From contig NZ_CP159483.1 of assembly GCF_042140245.1 (NCBI RefSeq), positions 3,286,001-3,350,000 of the forward strand: a stretch of 64,000 bases of DNA, given 5' to 3'. Numbering within the stretch: position 1 is the first letter of the stretch; every line of letters begins with the position of its first letter. The DNA comes from MH13 sp042140245. GTDB taxonomy: Bacteria; Pseudomonadota; Alphaproteobacteria; Rhizobiales; MH13. The notes under the pieces were generated by a model. The model was not told where the DNA came from. It searched no databases and saw nothing but the letters and a program-made list of their open reading frames with translations. The position numbers and the translations under genes were made by a program. Of the stretch, positions 1 to 9,052 are shown in pieces.

Positions 1-2
1 TC

Positions 3-1694
3 GAACTCGAAAGCCTGGCGATGGCCAATGAGTTGGAAATGCAGCGCGCTGAAGATGAAGGTGATCGGTTGGTCGCATCAAGCACAGCCTCGGCTCGTCA
101 AGTGAACGACCTGCTTGGCCTGGTTTTTGAGGAAGACTATCCCGCGGTTGAAGCTGCCAAGAACATCCAGATCAGCGTGGAACAGCTGGAAGGGATCGCT
201 ACGCGCTATCTTTCGGTTGAGGATCAAAACGCGCTGGAACCGCTGCGCCAAGAATTCATTGCTGTGGCGGAAGGCGCCATGCCAGCTTTTGAGATCTTGG
301 AAACGCTTGCCGAAACCGACGCTGACAGAGCTGAAGTCAATGACATCCGCACGCTCTTCACCAACTGGGTGGCACGGGCGCAGGAGCCTGAACAGGTTTT
401 CGACACCCACAACGATATGATGATCGCCGAACGGCAAGCCGATATGGCCGCTGAGCAAATGGACGACTTGGCAGACACTCTGATCTCTGAACTCAACCTT
501 ATTGCGTCACGAGGTGATGCGATCTCATCTAGCACTGATGAACGGGCGGCAGAGCAGGTGCATACAGCGACCCTTGTTGTTGGCGCCCTTTCGGCAATGA
601 TTTTGGCCTTTTCCTTGGTTCTGTTCGTGATCATTCGCCAAACCATCACGGCACCTCTTGTTCGGATGATCGGCGCCATGAACGCTCTCTCACGCGGGGA
701 CATGTCCGTTAAAGTGGACGAGAGCAAACGCGACGATGAAATCGGTCAACTTAACAAAGCTTTTGGTATTTTCCGCCTGCAGTCTGAGGAAAACCAAGAA
801 CTGGAACGCCAGCAAGAAGAAGCCAAAGCGCGCGCTGAAGCTGAACGCAAAGCCACGCTTGCCGGTTTTGTTGACCAGTTTGAAGCCGCTATCGGCTCGG
901 TGGTTGAGTCGGTCTCTGATGCATCTCAAAGTCTCCAGGGATCTGCCAACACCATGACTTCCCTCGCTGAGCAGACAAGCGAGCGGTCTGTGCGGGTGGC
1001 ACATGCTTCTGAGGAAGCTTCCAACAACGTGCAGACCGTTGCTTCAGCGGCAGAGGAAATCTCCGCTTCCGTGTCCGAGATTGGCCGACAAGCGAGCGAC
1101 TCCTCTGATCGTGCCAGCGCAGCTGAACACGAGGCTGAGCAAACGATGGAAAAGGTTCGCAAGCTCTCACAGGCTGCTCAAAGCATCGGTGATGTCGTCA
1201 CGTTGATCAAAGAGATCGCCGAACAAACCAACTTGCTGGCGCTCAACGCCACCATCGAAGCGGCGCGCGCCGGTGAGGCAGGCAAAGGCTTTGCTGTGGT
1301 GGCAAGTGAGGTGAAAAGCCTTGCTGAACAAACAGCCAAGGCCACCGCTGATATCTCCGACCAAGTGAACGATATCCAAGACGCGACCGAGTCGTCTGCG
1401 ACCGCTATTGCGGGGATCAGTGAGACGATCCAGGGCTTGAGTGTCATCTCAACGTCAATTGCTGCGGCCGTTGAAGAGCAATCCTTCGCTGTTCAAGAGA
1501 TCGCCAGCAATGTCAGCCTGGCAGCGCAAGGCACAACCGATGTCACCAGCAACATTGAAACCGTCAGCGCGTCGGCTAGCGAGTCGCAAGACTCAGCTCA
1601 ACATGTGCTTGGTGCAGCAAGCCAATTGGCGGACCAGGCTGATGCTCTGAAGCGAGAGGTTTCAACATTCGTGGAGAACGTGCGGGCGGCCTAG
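3..1694 (+). CDS. Methyl-accepting chemotaxis protein (5' end outside window)
   Basis: Chemoreceptor that passes ligand signals to CheA/CheW at the inner membrane. The frame is open back to base 3, so the ATG at 21 is internal and the true start lies upstream. The visible part holds the end of a helical sensory region, one membrane segment at about residues 184-208 counted from base 21 (core LSAMILAFSLVLFVI), a HAMP domain and a long coiled-coil signalling domain. The hairpin tip is recognisable by LLALNATIEAARAGE. The protein ends in ENVRAA with no CheR/CheB tether pentapeptide. The second chemoreceptor in this window has almost the same ending, so the two are probably related. A strong terminator follows. 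The family call is secure and the ligand is unknown. Confidence 0.93.
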   Translation, partial: ELESLAMANELEMQRAEDEGDRLVASSTASARQVNDLLGLVFEEDYPAVEAAKNIQISVEQLEGIATRYLSVEDQNALEPLRQEFIAVAEGAMPAFEILETLAETDADRAEVNDIRTLFTNWVARAQEPEQVFDTHNDMMIAERQADMAAEQMDDLADTLISELNLIASRGDAISSSTDERAAEQVHTATLVVGALSAMILAFSLVLFVIIRQTITAPLVRMIGAMNALSRGDMSVKVDESKRDDEIGQLNKAFGIFRLQSEENQELERQQEEAKARAEAERKATLAGFVDQFEAAIGSVVESVSDASQSLQGSANTMTSLAEQTSERSVRVAHASEEASNNVQTVASAAEEISASVSEIGRQASDSSDRASAAEHEAEQTMEKVRKLSQAAQSIGDVVTLIKEIAEQTNLLALNATIEAARAGEAGKGFAVVASEVKSLAEQTAKATADISDQVNDIQDATESSATAIAGISETIQGLSVISTSIAAAVEEQSFAVQEIASNVSLAAQGTTDVTSNIETVSASASESQDSAQHVLGAASQLADQADALKREVSTFVENVRAA

Positions 1695-1738
1695 AGAGGG
1701 CTTGTCCACACGCATCCCCAAACCTCACAGCATGAATC

Positions 1739-1767
1739 AAGCGCCGGGTTCGCCCGGCGCTTTTTTT
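1739..1767 (+). terminator. Rho-independent terminator after the chemoreceptor gene
   Basis: Perfect stem GCGCCGGG / CCCGGCGC closing a TTCG tetraloop at 1741-1760, followed by seven T residues. It separates the chemoreceptor transcript from dnaB. Confidence 0.9.
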
Positions 1768-1842
1768 GATTGCTGATGGCGATGCGCCATACAAGAGCGA
1801 CAGACTCAGCTATGGTGATCGCCTGACCACATTGAGGCTGTT

Positions 1843-3327
1843 ATGAATGATCTCGCCCCCTTGGCTGTGAAAGGCGCTGAAGCGCTGCGCTCGGCACCCC
1901 ACAATGCCGAAGCCGAGGCCGGCCTGTTGGGCGCTATCTTGGTGAACAACGAAGCGTTCTATCGCGTCGTCGACTTTCTCGAGCCGCACCATTTTTATCT
2001 GGCCCCACACCAGAAGCTTTTTGCCACGATTTCTGAGCTGATCCGTGGCGGCAAGGTTGCAACCCCTATCACTGTCAAAACCTTTTTCACCGAGGCTGAG
2101 ACCATTGGGGAGATGAGTGTTCCAGCCTATCTGCTGCGGCTTCACGCTGACGCCACAAGCATCATCAACGTCGTTGACTATGCCGGGATGGTCTACGAGT
2201 TGGCGCTGCGCCGTATGTTGATCGGGATTGGCGAGGACATGGTGAACGTCGCGTATGATGCGACGGTGGATACCTCGGCGGGGCAACAGATTGAGACGGC
2301 TGAGAAGCAGCTCTTTTCCCTGGCTGAAAAAGGGCGCGCCGAGCAGGGTTTTATCGGTTTTGACAATGCCCTAGAGCAAGCGATCCATCTGGCCACCGCT
2401 GCCTATCAACGCGACGGACATCTGTCTGGCCTGCCAAGCTACTTCAACAATCTTGATGGCCGCATGGGCGGCTTGCAGCGCTCAGACCTTATCATTCTGG
2501 CCGGTCGACCGGCGATGGGTAAAACTTCGCTGGCCACCAACATTGCCTACAATGTTGCCAAACACTGGCGTGGTGGCGTTGGCCCCAATAATGAGGTTGA
2601 AACTGAAGCTGGGGGGATTGTTGGGTTCTTCTCTTTGGAGATGTCATCGGAGCAGTTGGCCACCCGTATCTTGGCCGAACAATCGGGCGTCTCATCATCG
2701 CGCATTCGCCGTGGCGACATCAAAGCCAACGAGTTTGAGCAAGTGGTGATGGCGAGCCAGGAGATGCACTCCATCCCGCTCTACATCGACCAGACCGGCG
2801 GCCTGACAGTTGGTCAATTGGCGGCTCGAGCGCGCCGCCTGAAGCGGCAAAAGGGACTTGATCTTCTGATTCTGGATTACTTGCAATTGCTGCAAGGTTC
2901 ATCGCGCCGAGCGAGCGAAAACAGGGTGCAAGAGATCACTGAAATCACCACTGGTCTCAAGGCGTTAGCCAAAGAACTGGATGTTCCGATTCTGGCTCTG
3001 TCTCAGCTGTCACGTCAAGTGGAAGCGCGTGAGGACAAACGACCTCAACTCTCCGATCTGCGTGAGTCGGGATCCATCGAGCAGGATGCCGACGTGGTGC
3101 TTTTTGTGTATCGCGAAGAGTACTATCTGCAAAGCAAAGAGCCGAAGCCGAACACAGAAGAGCATCTGGCTTGGCAGGAAGAAATGGATCGCGTGCATGG
3201 CCTTGCTGAGGTGATCATCGGCAAGCAGCGTCACGGCCCAACGGGCACTGCCAAGCTAACCTTCGAGGCAGAGTTGACGCGTTTTGGCGACTATATCGAA
3301 GACGATCATGTGCCCGACCACTACTGA
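1843..3327 (+). CDS. dnaB: Replicative DNA helicase DnaB
   Basis: Hexameric 5'-3' helicase that unwinds DNA at the replication fork and contacts DnaG primase through its N-terminal domain. The N-terminal domain starts near HNAEAEAGLLG. The RecA-like domain has Walker A GRPAMGKTS with Lys at residue 227 and the motif LLILDYLQLL. The arginine-finger region follows with ALSQLSRQVE and SDLRESGSIEQDAD. At 494 aa it is of normal length. A loop rich in G and E (about residues 245-262) sits between Walker A and FFSLEMS and looks longer than in E. coli. The ATG is preceded by GAGG. The 3' end overlaps alr by 20 nt, so the two are probably co-transcribed. Confidence 0.97.
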   Translation: MNDLAPLAVKGAEALRSAPHNAEAEAGLLGAILVNNEAFYRVVDFLEPHHFYLAPHQKLFATISELIRGGKVATPITVKTFFTEAETIGEMSVPAYLLRLHADATSIINVVDYAGMVYELALRRMLIGIGEDMVNVAYDATVDTSAGQQIETAEKQLFSLAEKGRAEQGFIGFDNALEQAIHLATAAYQRDGHLSGLPSYFNNLDGRMGGLQRSDLIILAGRPAMGKTSLATNIAYNVAKHWRGGVGPNNEVETEAGGIVGFFSLEMSSEQLATRILAEQSGVSSSRIRRGDIKANEFEQVVMASQEMHSIPLYIDQTGGLTVGQLAARARRLKRQKGLDLLILDYLQLLQGSSRRASENRVQEITEITTGLKALAKELDVPILALSQLSRQVEAREDKRPQLSDLRESGSIEQDADVVLFVYREEYYLQSKEPKPNTEEHLAWQEEMDRVHGLAEVIIGKQRHGPTGTAKLTFEAELTRFGDYIEDDHVPDHY

Positions 3328-4423
3328 CTTCAACACCGTCGATCACAGCGGCGGGCACCTCACCGTCAACCTTGGTTCCATTGCTCAAAACTGGCGGCTG
3401 CTGGCCAAGCTTGCAGCCCCTGGTGAGTGCGCTGGCGTGGTCAAAGGCAATGCCTATGGCATCGGACTTGAACCTGTCGCACACACGCTTTGGAACGCGG
3501 GCTGCAAAACCTTCTTTGTAGCGCTACCACAAGAAGCTTTTGAGCTGCGGACCTATCTGCCTGATGCGACGATCTATTGCCTCGGCGGACTGACGCCGAC
3601 TGGAGCGGCTGACTATGCAGCGCACCGGATCAACCCATGCCTAAACACGATGGACGAAGTGCGCGAATGGGCTGCTCTCGATGGTGAGCATCAGGCTGCC
3701 TTGCACGTTGATACAGGTATGACCCGGCTTGGCCTGACCATGGAGGAAGCTTCCTCGCTGGCACTCGACAATGCGCTGTTGGGCCGGCTCAATCTCACCC
3801 ATGTGATGAGTCATCTGGCTTGCGCTGATGAGCCCACCCACCCGCTCAACAATGTGCAGATTGCCAATTTCGAGCAAGTGCGGTCGCTTTTCCCAGGCCT
3901 TCCAGGATCGCTCGCCAACTCTGCCGGCACGTTGCAGGGGGCGCGCTTTCGTCATGATCTCGCTCGCCCAGGTATCGCGCTCTATGGGGGCCAATCAGTG
4001 GTTCCTGCGCCAGAGGTCTTGCATCCAGTTGTCACGCTCGAAGCGCGCGTCATGCAAGTCCGCCTGGCAAAAGCCGGCGATATCGTCGGCTACGGCGCAA
4101 CCAAAACTCTTGAGCGCGACAGCCGTATCGCAATTCTGGGCGTGGGCTATGCCGATGGTTATCACCGGCTTGTTGGCAACGCTCCTGATGCGCATGTCAT
4201 GATCAATGATCAACCGGCACCGATGCTCGGGCGGGTTTCGATGGATCTGATTGCGACCGATATCACTGAACCGCATTTTGACGATGTTCGCCCGGGCATG
4301 TTCGTTGAGCTGATCAACTCCAAGCTCACGGTTGATGTGGTCGCTGGATGGGCCAAGACGATTGGCTATGAGGTGCTCACTGGTCTTGGGCCGCGCTACC
4401 GGCGCACCTTTTTGGGCGGTTAA
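3308..4423 (+). CDS. alr: Alanine racemase
   Basis: PLP enzyme that interconverts L- and D-alanine for peptidoglycan. The PLP lysine is in VVKGNAYG at residue 46 of the chosen start. The C-terminal half has GVGYADGY and GRVSMDL, which supply the second catalytic Tyr region and the substrate pocket. I chose ATG 3308, inside the end of dnaB. An in-frame ATG at 3284 would add eight residues and enlarge the overlap. The dnaB-alr-radA order is common in Rhizobiales. Length is about 371 aa, normal for the family. Confidence 0.95.
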   Translation: MCPTTTDFNTVDHSGGHLTVNLGSIAQNWRLLAKLAAPGECAGVVKGNAYGIGLEPVAHTLWNAGCKTFFVALPQEAFELRTYLPDATIYCLGGLTPTGAADYAAHRINPCLNTMDEVREWAALDGEHQAALHVDTGMTRLGLTMEEASSLALDNALLGRLNLTHVMSHLACADEPTHPLNNVQIANFEQVRSLFPGLPGSLANSAGTLQGARFRHDLARPGIALYGGQSVVPAPEVLHPVVTLEARVMQVRLAKAGDIVGYGATKTLERDSRIAILGVGYADGYHRLVGNAPDAHVMINDQPAPMLGRVSMDLIATDITEPHFDDVRPGMFVELINSKLTVDVVAGWAKTIGYEVLTGLGPRYRRTFLGG

Positions 4424-4524
4424 GCTCACCAGTTTGATCTTGTTTTGTTCTCATTGATCGGCTATGAGAATGTCGAGCAACAAACGCTCGCAATTGCCTT
4501 CCTGTTCGACCACGGTGAGTGAGT

Positions 4525-5943
4525 ATGGCCAAACGACGATCCACATTCATTTGCCAGAACTGCGGCACCGAACATCCGCGTTGGATTGGTAAATGCGATG
4601 GTTGCGGCGCGTGGAACTCTCTGGTGGAGGAGAGTGCTTCTGGCGGAGGCGGCGCCTTAGGTGGCCCGGCAAAAAGCAAAGCTGTCAAAGGACGCGCCGT
4701 TGGTCTGTCGTCGCTCGACCATGTTGAAGAGCCTCTCCCGCGCTTAGCCTCTGGCATCACCGAGTTGGATCGTGTCACCGGGGGTGGATTTGTGCGCGGA
4801 TCTGCACTGCTGGTAGGCGGTGATCCTGGGATTGGGAAGTCCACCTTGTTGATGCAGGTGACAGCGGCGCTGGCGCAAAAGAATGCGCGTGTCATTTACA
4901 TTTCTGGCGAGGAAGCGCTTGGGCAAGTGCGGCTGCGTGCCGAGCGTTTGGGCGTTAGCCAGGCCCCGGTTGCCATCGCATCGGAAACCAACCTGGAAGA
5001 CATTCTGGCCACGCTGGAAGATGGGCCGCAGCCTGATCTGGTGGTGCTTGATTCCATTCAAACGCTTTGGAGTGCCGGCGTGGATAGTGCACCGGGCACG
5101 GTGACCCAGGTTCGTGCCTGCGCGCAGCAAGTCATCCGCTATGCCAAACGCACTGGAGCGAGTGTGATTCTGGTTGGCCATGTCACCAAAGACGGTCAGA
5201 TCGCCGGACCGCGCGTGGTGGAACATATGGTCGATGCTGTTCTCTATTTTGAAGGCGACCGCACCCATCATTTTCGGGTGCTGCGCGGGGTGAAGAACCG
5301 TTTTGGTGCGACCGATGAAATCGGTGTCTTTGAGATGACTGGCAGCGGTCTCCAAGAGGTTCAGAATCCATCGGAACTGTTTCTTGGCGACCGGTTGGTG
5401 GAAACGCCAGGATCGGTTGTTTTCGCCGGGTTGGAAGGCACACGCCCTATTTTGGTGGAGATCCAAGCGCTGGTGGCGCCGTCATCCTTGGGCACCCCGC
5501 GCCGTGCCGTTGTGGGCTGGGACTCCAACCGCCTGGCCATGGTTCTGGCCGTGCTTGAAGCGCGATGTGGTGTACGGTTTTCTGGCCATGATGTTTATTT
5601 GGCAGTTGCGGGCGGTCTGCGCCTCAATGAGCCGGCAGCTGACCTAGCAGTTGCGGCTGCCCTGGTCGCCTCGCTCACCGGGCTCTCTCTGCCCTCCAAG
5701 CAAGTTTATTTTGGCGAAATTGGCCTGTCGGGCGCGATCCGCTCAGCGCCGCAAGCTGTGCTGCGCATGAAAGAAGCCGCGCGACTGGGTTTTGAAGAGG
5801 CGATCACCGCTCCGCTCGCCAAAGAGCGCGATGCCAAGACCGGCCTACGGCTGAACGCTCATACACGCTTGGAATCGTTGGTTACTGATCTGGCCGCTGC
5901 TGCCGCCTCTTCAGGCAATGCCCTTCAGCAAGCAGCCGAGTAG
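4525..5943 (+). CDS. radA: DNA repair protein RadA
   Basis: RecA-like ATPase that helps branch migration during recombinational repair. The N-terminal zinc finger is CQNCG...CDGCG. Walker A is GGDPGIGKST, and the RadA-specific motif VKNRFGATDEIG is present. The C-terminal half is Lon-protease-like (DVYLAVAGGLRL), without an obvious protease role. ATG 4525 fits the family start MAKRRSTF, while a GTG two codons upstream (4519) is also possible. A GGTGAG sequence at 4514 can act as ribosome-binding site. The gap to alr is about 100 nt. Confidence 0.95.
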   Translation: MAKRRSTFICQNCGTEHPRWIGKCDGCGAWNSLVEESASGGGGALGGPAKSKAVKGRAVGLSSLDHVEEPLPRLASGITELDRVTGGGFVRGSALLVGGDPGIGKSTLLMQVTAALAQKNARVIYISGEEALGQVRLRAERLGVSQAPVAIASETNLEDILATLEDGPQPDLVVLDSIQTLWSAGVDSAPGTVTQVRACAQQVIRYAKRTGASVILVGHVTKDGQIAGPRVVEHMVDAVLYFEGDRTHHFRVLRGVKNRFGATDEIGVFEMTGSGLQEVQNPSELFLGDRLVETPGSVVFAGLEGTRPILVEIQALVAPSSLGTPRRAVVGWDSNRLAMVLAVLEARCGVRFSGHDVYLAVAGGLRLNEPAADLAVAAALVASLTGLSLPSKQVYFGEIGLSGAIRSAPQAVLRMKEAARLGFEEAITAPLAKERDAKTGLRLNAHTRLESLVTDLAAAAASSGNALQQAAE

Positions 5944-6203
5944 GCAACGGCCGAACAGCGCTTATGGGCGGAGTGCCCAATGGGTCAGGGAGGCTCCCCT
6001 ACGGCTGGTCGGCTGCAAACCAGGTGCCTAACCTAAGGTCAGTTGGTGATTTGTGACGTCGCTGTGACGCTCTTGCACTTGAACGGCGTGCGGGATCGTG
6101 AAAAGGACGGTGCGGCTGCTGGCCTTCGCACCAAACATTCGGGCGTGCGCGAGGTTGCGCCCCCCGTTTATGCCGCGACCATCATTGTAAGAGGCCTTGT
6201 TCG
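5944..6203. other. Intergenic stretch with short hairpins before cvpA
   Basis: No gene is recognised here. Between 5966 and 6040 several small hairpins follow each other: GGGC/GCCC at 5966-5978, AGGG/CCCT at 5987-6000, and TGGT/ACCA further on. They could be the radA transcript end or a leader of cvpA-purF. I compared the stretch by eye with the SRP RNA and tmRNA cores and saw no match. Confidence 0.3.
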
Positions 6204-6755
6204 ATGACGCTCACCATTCTTGATGGGATCGTGTTGGCGGTCATACTGCTGTCCGCTGTTCTGGCCATGATGCGCGGGTTCCTGCGCGAAGTGCTTTCCA
6301 TTGGCTCCTGGGTGGCTGCTGCCGCTGGCGCTTACTTTCTTTATCCATCGCTTTTGCCGTTCGCCAAGCAGTACATCACGGAGGATGTGTTCGCGACGGC
6401 CGCGGTCATCGGCATCTTGTTTTTCCTGATCTTGATCATCGTTTCCTATCTCACGATGAAGCTGTCGGACGTTGTTGCCGATTCAGCGATCGGGCCACTG
6501 GATCGCACGCTTGGATTTCTCTATGGCGCAGCACGCGCCGTGCTTTTGTTTGTCATCGCAGCGCTCTTCTTCAATTTCTTCATTCCCGAAAATGCTCCGC
6601 AATGGGTGGCCGACTCGCGCTCAAAACCGCTCTTGGATGAGTTGGGGGCAGAACTTCTTGCCATCTTGCCAGATGATCCAGAAGGGCAGATCATTGACCG
6701 CATTCGTGGCAATGATGACGAAGATGAAACGGCTGTCCCCAGCACCGGGACGTGA
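6204..6755 (+). CDS. cvpA: CvpA family membrane protein
   Basis: Small inner-membrane protein of the colicin V production family, with about four membrane segments in the first 130 residues. Examples are the starts LDGIVLAVILLSAVLAMM and VIGILFFLILIIVSYL. The C-terminal tail is acidic and soluble (IRGNDDEDE). The molecular function is poorly defined; family members affect envelope integrity and biofilm. It lies directly before purF, an arrangement shared with many proteobacteria. 183 aa. Confidence 0.9.
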   Translation: MTLTILDGIVLAVILLSAVLAMMRGFLREVLSIGSWVAAAAGAYFLYPSLLPFAKQYITEDVFATAAVIGILFFLILIIVSYLTMKLSDVVADSAIGPLDRTLGFLYGAARAVLLFVIAALFFNFFIPENAPQWVADSRSKPLLDELGAELLAILPDDPEGQIIDRIRGNDDEDETAVPSTGT

Positions 6756-6841
6756 TGATCGGGAGCCGACGCTTATTGGGGTGGGTGGTTACGCCCAAGC
6801 CGGCCACGTCACGCGATAGCTCCGCTGAAAGGCCCTGAGCC

Positions 6842-8287
6842 ATGGTTGCGACCACTGCGTACGATGATCACTTTCATGACGAGTGCGGCGTTTTTGGTGT
6901 GTTTGGGCACTCCGATGCAGCGGCACTAACCGCTCTCGGCCTGCACGCTTTGCAACATCGCGGTCAGGAGGCTGCTGGTATTGTCTCCTTTGATGGGCTG
7001 CAGTTTTTTTCCGAGCGTCATATCGGCCTGGTTGGGGACCGTTTTTCCAAGCCGGATGTTCTTGGGCGGCTCAAAGGCGACCGTACTATTGGTCATGTCC
7101 GCTACTCCACGGCTGGTGGCGCGGGCCTACGCAACGTTCAACCGCTGTTTGCGGAGTTCGCCGGTGGTGGGTTCGCCGTGGCGCACAATGGCAACCTTAC
7201 CAATGCCCATAAGCTGCAGATCAAACTGCGCCAAGGTGGCTCTATCTTCCAGTCAACCTCCGACACTGAGCCGATCATTCACCTGATTGCGACCAGCCAA
7301 GAAAAGAAGATCGTGGCGCGGCTCACCGATGCGCTGAGTCAAGTCGAGGGTGCCTATTCACTGATCGCGCTGACCGAAAAGAAGTTGATCGGGGTGCGTG
7401 ATCCATTGGGCGTGCGACCGCTGGTGCTTGGGATGATCGACGGCGCCCCAGTGCTCACCTCAGAAACATGCGCTCTTGATATCATTGGCGCCGATTTCGT
7501 GCGTGACATTGAACCTGGCGAGATGGTGGTGATCACCGAGGATGGGGTGGAAAGCTACCGTCCGTTCGACCCCAAGCCGTCGCGCTTCTGCGTGTTCGAG
7601 TATGTCTATTTTGCGCGCCCTGACTCGATGGTTGAGGGACGCAATGTTTACGCGGTGCGCAAACAGATCGGCGCTGAGCTTTCGCGTGAAGCACCCGCAG
7701 ATGTTGATTTGGTCATCCCCGTCCCTGATTCTGGAACCCCGGCAGCCATCGGTTTTGCCGAAGCGTCCGGCATTCCGTTTGATCTGGGTATTGTGCGCAA
7801 TCACTATGTCGGTCGCACCTTCATCGAGCCGACCGATGCAATCCGCCATATGGGCGTGAAGCTGAAGCTCAACCCCAACCGATTACTACTGGAAGGCAAA
7901 CGGGTCGTTCTGGTTGATGATTCCATCGTGCGTGGCACCACATCGAAAAAGATCGTGCAGATGGTCCGTGAAGCTGGCGCGCGCGAGGTGCATATGCGGG
8001 TGGCAAGCCCACCGACGCGCGATGCCTGCTACTACGGCGTTGACACTCCAGAACGCGATCAGCTGATCGCTTCCAGCCAAACGATAGAAGAGATTGGAAG
8101 CGCCATTGGCGTGGACAGCTTAGGCTTCCTAACCATTGATGGGCTTTATCGCGCCCTTGGCGAAGCTGGACGCAACCGCGATGTGCCGCAATTCTGCGAC
8201 GCTTGCTTTACCGGCGACTATCCCACCCCCCTCACCGACCGCACCGAGAAGACAGACAATCGCCTGCGCCTTGTCGAAGCGGACTGA
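6842..8287 (+). CDS. purF: Amidophosphoribosyltransferase PurF
   Basis: First committed step of purine synthesis: PRPP plus glutamine gives phosphoribosylamine. A short propeptide precedes the catalytic Cys at residue 15 (DECGVFGVFG), which becomes the N-terminus after processing. The glutaminase domain has RGQEAAGI and VRYSTAGG. The phosphoribosyltransferase domain has the PRPP loop VVLVDDSIVRGTT. Cysteines in RFCVFEY, DACYYG and FCDACF match the ligand pattern of Fe-S-containing PurF enzymes of the Bacillus type (family knowledge; not tested here). 481 aa. It sits 86 nt after cvpA and 15 nt before the SDR gene. Confidence 0.97.
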   Translation: MVATTAYDDHFHDECGVFGVFGHSDAAALTALGLHALQHRGQEAAGIVSFDGLQFFSERHIGLVGDRFSKPDVLGRLKGDRTIGHVRYSTAGGAGLRNVQPLFAEFAGGGFAVAHNGNLTNAHKLQIKLRQGGSIFQSTSDTEPIIHLIATSQEKKIVARLTDALSQVEGAYSLIALTEKKLIGVRDPLGVRPLVLGMIDGAPVLTSETCALDIIGADFVRDIEPGEMVVITEDGVESYRPFDPKPSRFCVFEYVYFARPDSMVEGRNVYAVRKQIGAELSREAPADVDLVIPVPDSGTPAAIGFAEASGIPFDLGIVRNHYVGRTFIEPTDAIRHMGVKLKLNPNRLLLEGKRVVLVDDSIVRGTTSKKIVQMVREAGAREVHMRVASPPTRDACYYGVDTPERDQLIASSQTIEEIGSAIGVDSLGFLTIDGLYRALGEAGRNRDVPQFCDACFTGDYPTPLTDRTEKTDNRLRLVEAD

Positions 8288-8302
8288 TACTCAGGTCTTT
8301 TC

Positions 8303-9052
8303 ATGAACAAGCCTGCCAATGATGATGCCCAGCCGGTGGTGAAACCAGGCTCCAGCGACGCGCGCGTTGTGGTGGTAACCGGCGCTTCACGGGGCATTGG
8401 GTATGCGGTTGCCAAAGCTTTTGGCGCTACCGGAGCGCATGTGGTTGCCGTGGCGCGTACGACAGGTGCCTTGGAAGAGCTGGATGACGCCATCAAGGCA
8501 GCTGGCGGCTCGACAACGCTGGTGCCGCTTGACCTTAAAGATCATGATGCCATCGACCGGATGGGTCTGGCGCTCTACGAGCGCTTTGGCCGTGTCGACG
8601 TGCTGATTGGCAATGCCGCTGTTCTTGGCGTCATCACGCCTCTTGGCCATTTGAAGCCAAAGGATTTTGAGACGCTGATGGCCGTCAACGTCACGGCCAA
8701 CTACCGCCTGATCCGCTCGATGGATCCGCTACTACGCCAATCTGATGCTGGACGGGCTGTCTTTCTCACCTGTGAGGCTGGGCAGGCCTCCAAGCCGTTC
8801 TGGGGAGGCTATGCCGCCACCAAAGCAGCGCTAGAATCGATGGTGCGCACCTATGCGGCGGAAATGATCAACACATCGGTGCGGGTCAACCTGTTTGACC
8901 CAGGGCCCGTGCGCACGGCGCTGCGTGGTAAGGCTGTACCGGGCGAAGATCAGTCCGTTCTGCCGAACCCAGACCATGTCATTGGACCGATCATGGACTT
9001 AACCAGCCCGAACTACGCTGAAACCGGCTTGCTTCATCGCGGCACTAGTTGA
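8303..9052 (+). CDS. SDR family oxidoreductase
   Basis: Short-chain dehydrogenase/reductase with an N-terminal NAD(P)-binding motif GASRGIGYAVA and the catalytic pair in YAATKAA. The position 13 residues before the catalytic Tyr, normally Ser, reads Cys here (LTCEAGQA). The substrate is unknown. The neighbourhood after purF is common for this SDR in Rhizobiales. The 3' end overlaps the convergent der gene by 8 nt. 249 aa. Confidence 0.9.
   Translation: MNKPANDDAQPVVKPGSSDARVVVVTGASRGIGYAVAKAFGATGAHVVAVARTTGALEELDDAIKAAGGSTTLVPLDLKDHDAIDRMGLALYERFGRVDVLIGNAAVLGVITPLGHLKPKDFETLMAVNVTANYRLIRSMDPLLRQSDAGRAVFLTCEAGQASKPFWGGYAATKAALESMVRTYAAEMINTSVRVNLFDPGPVRTALRGKAVPGEDQSVLPNPDHVIGPIMDLTSPNYAETGLLHRGTS

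Noticed and set aside
5966..6040. Possible SRP RNA or tmRNA in the radA-cvpA gap
   Set aside because: The conserved core sequences of these RNAs are not present; only small local hairpins are seen.
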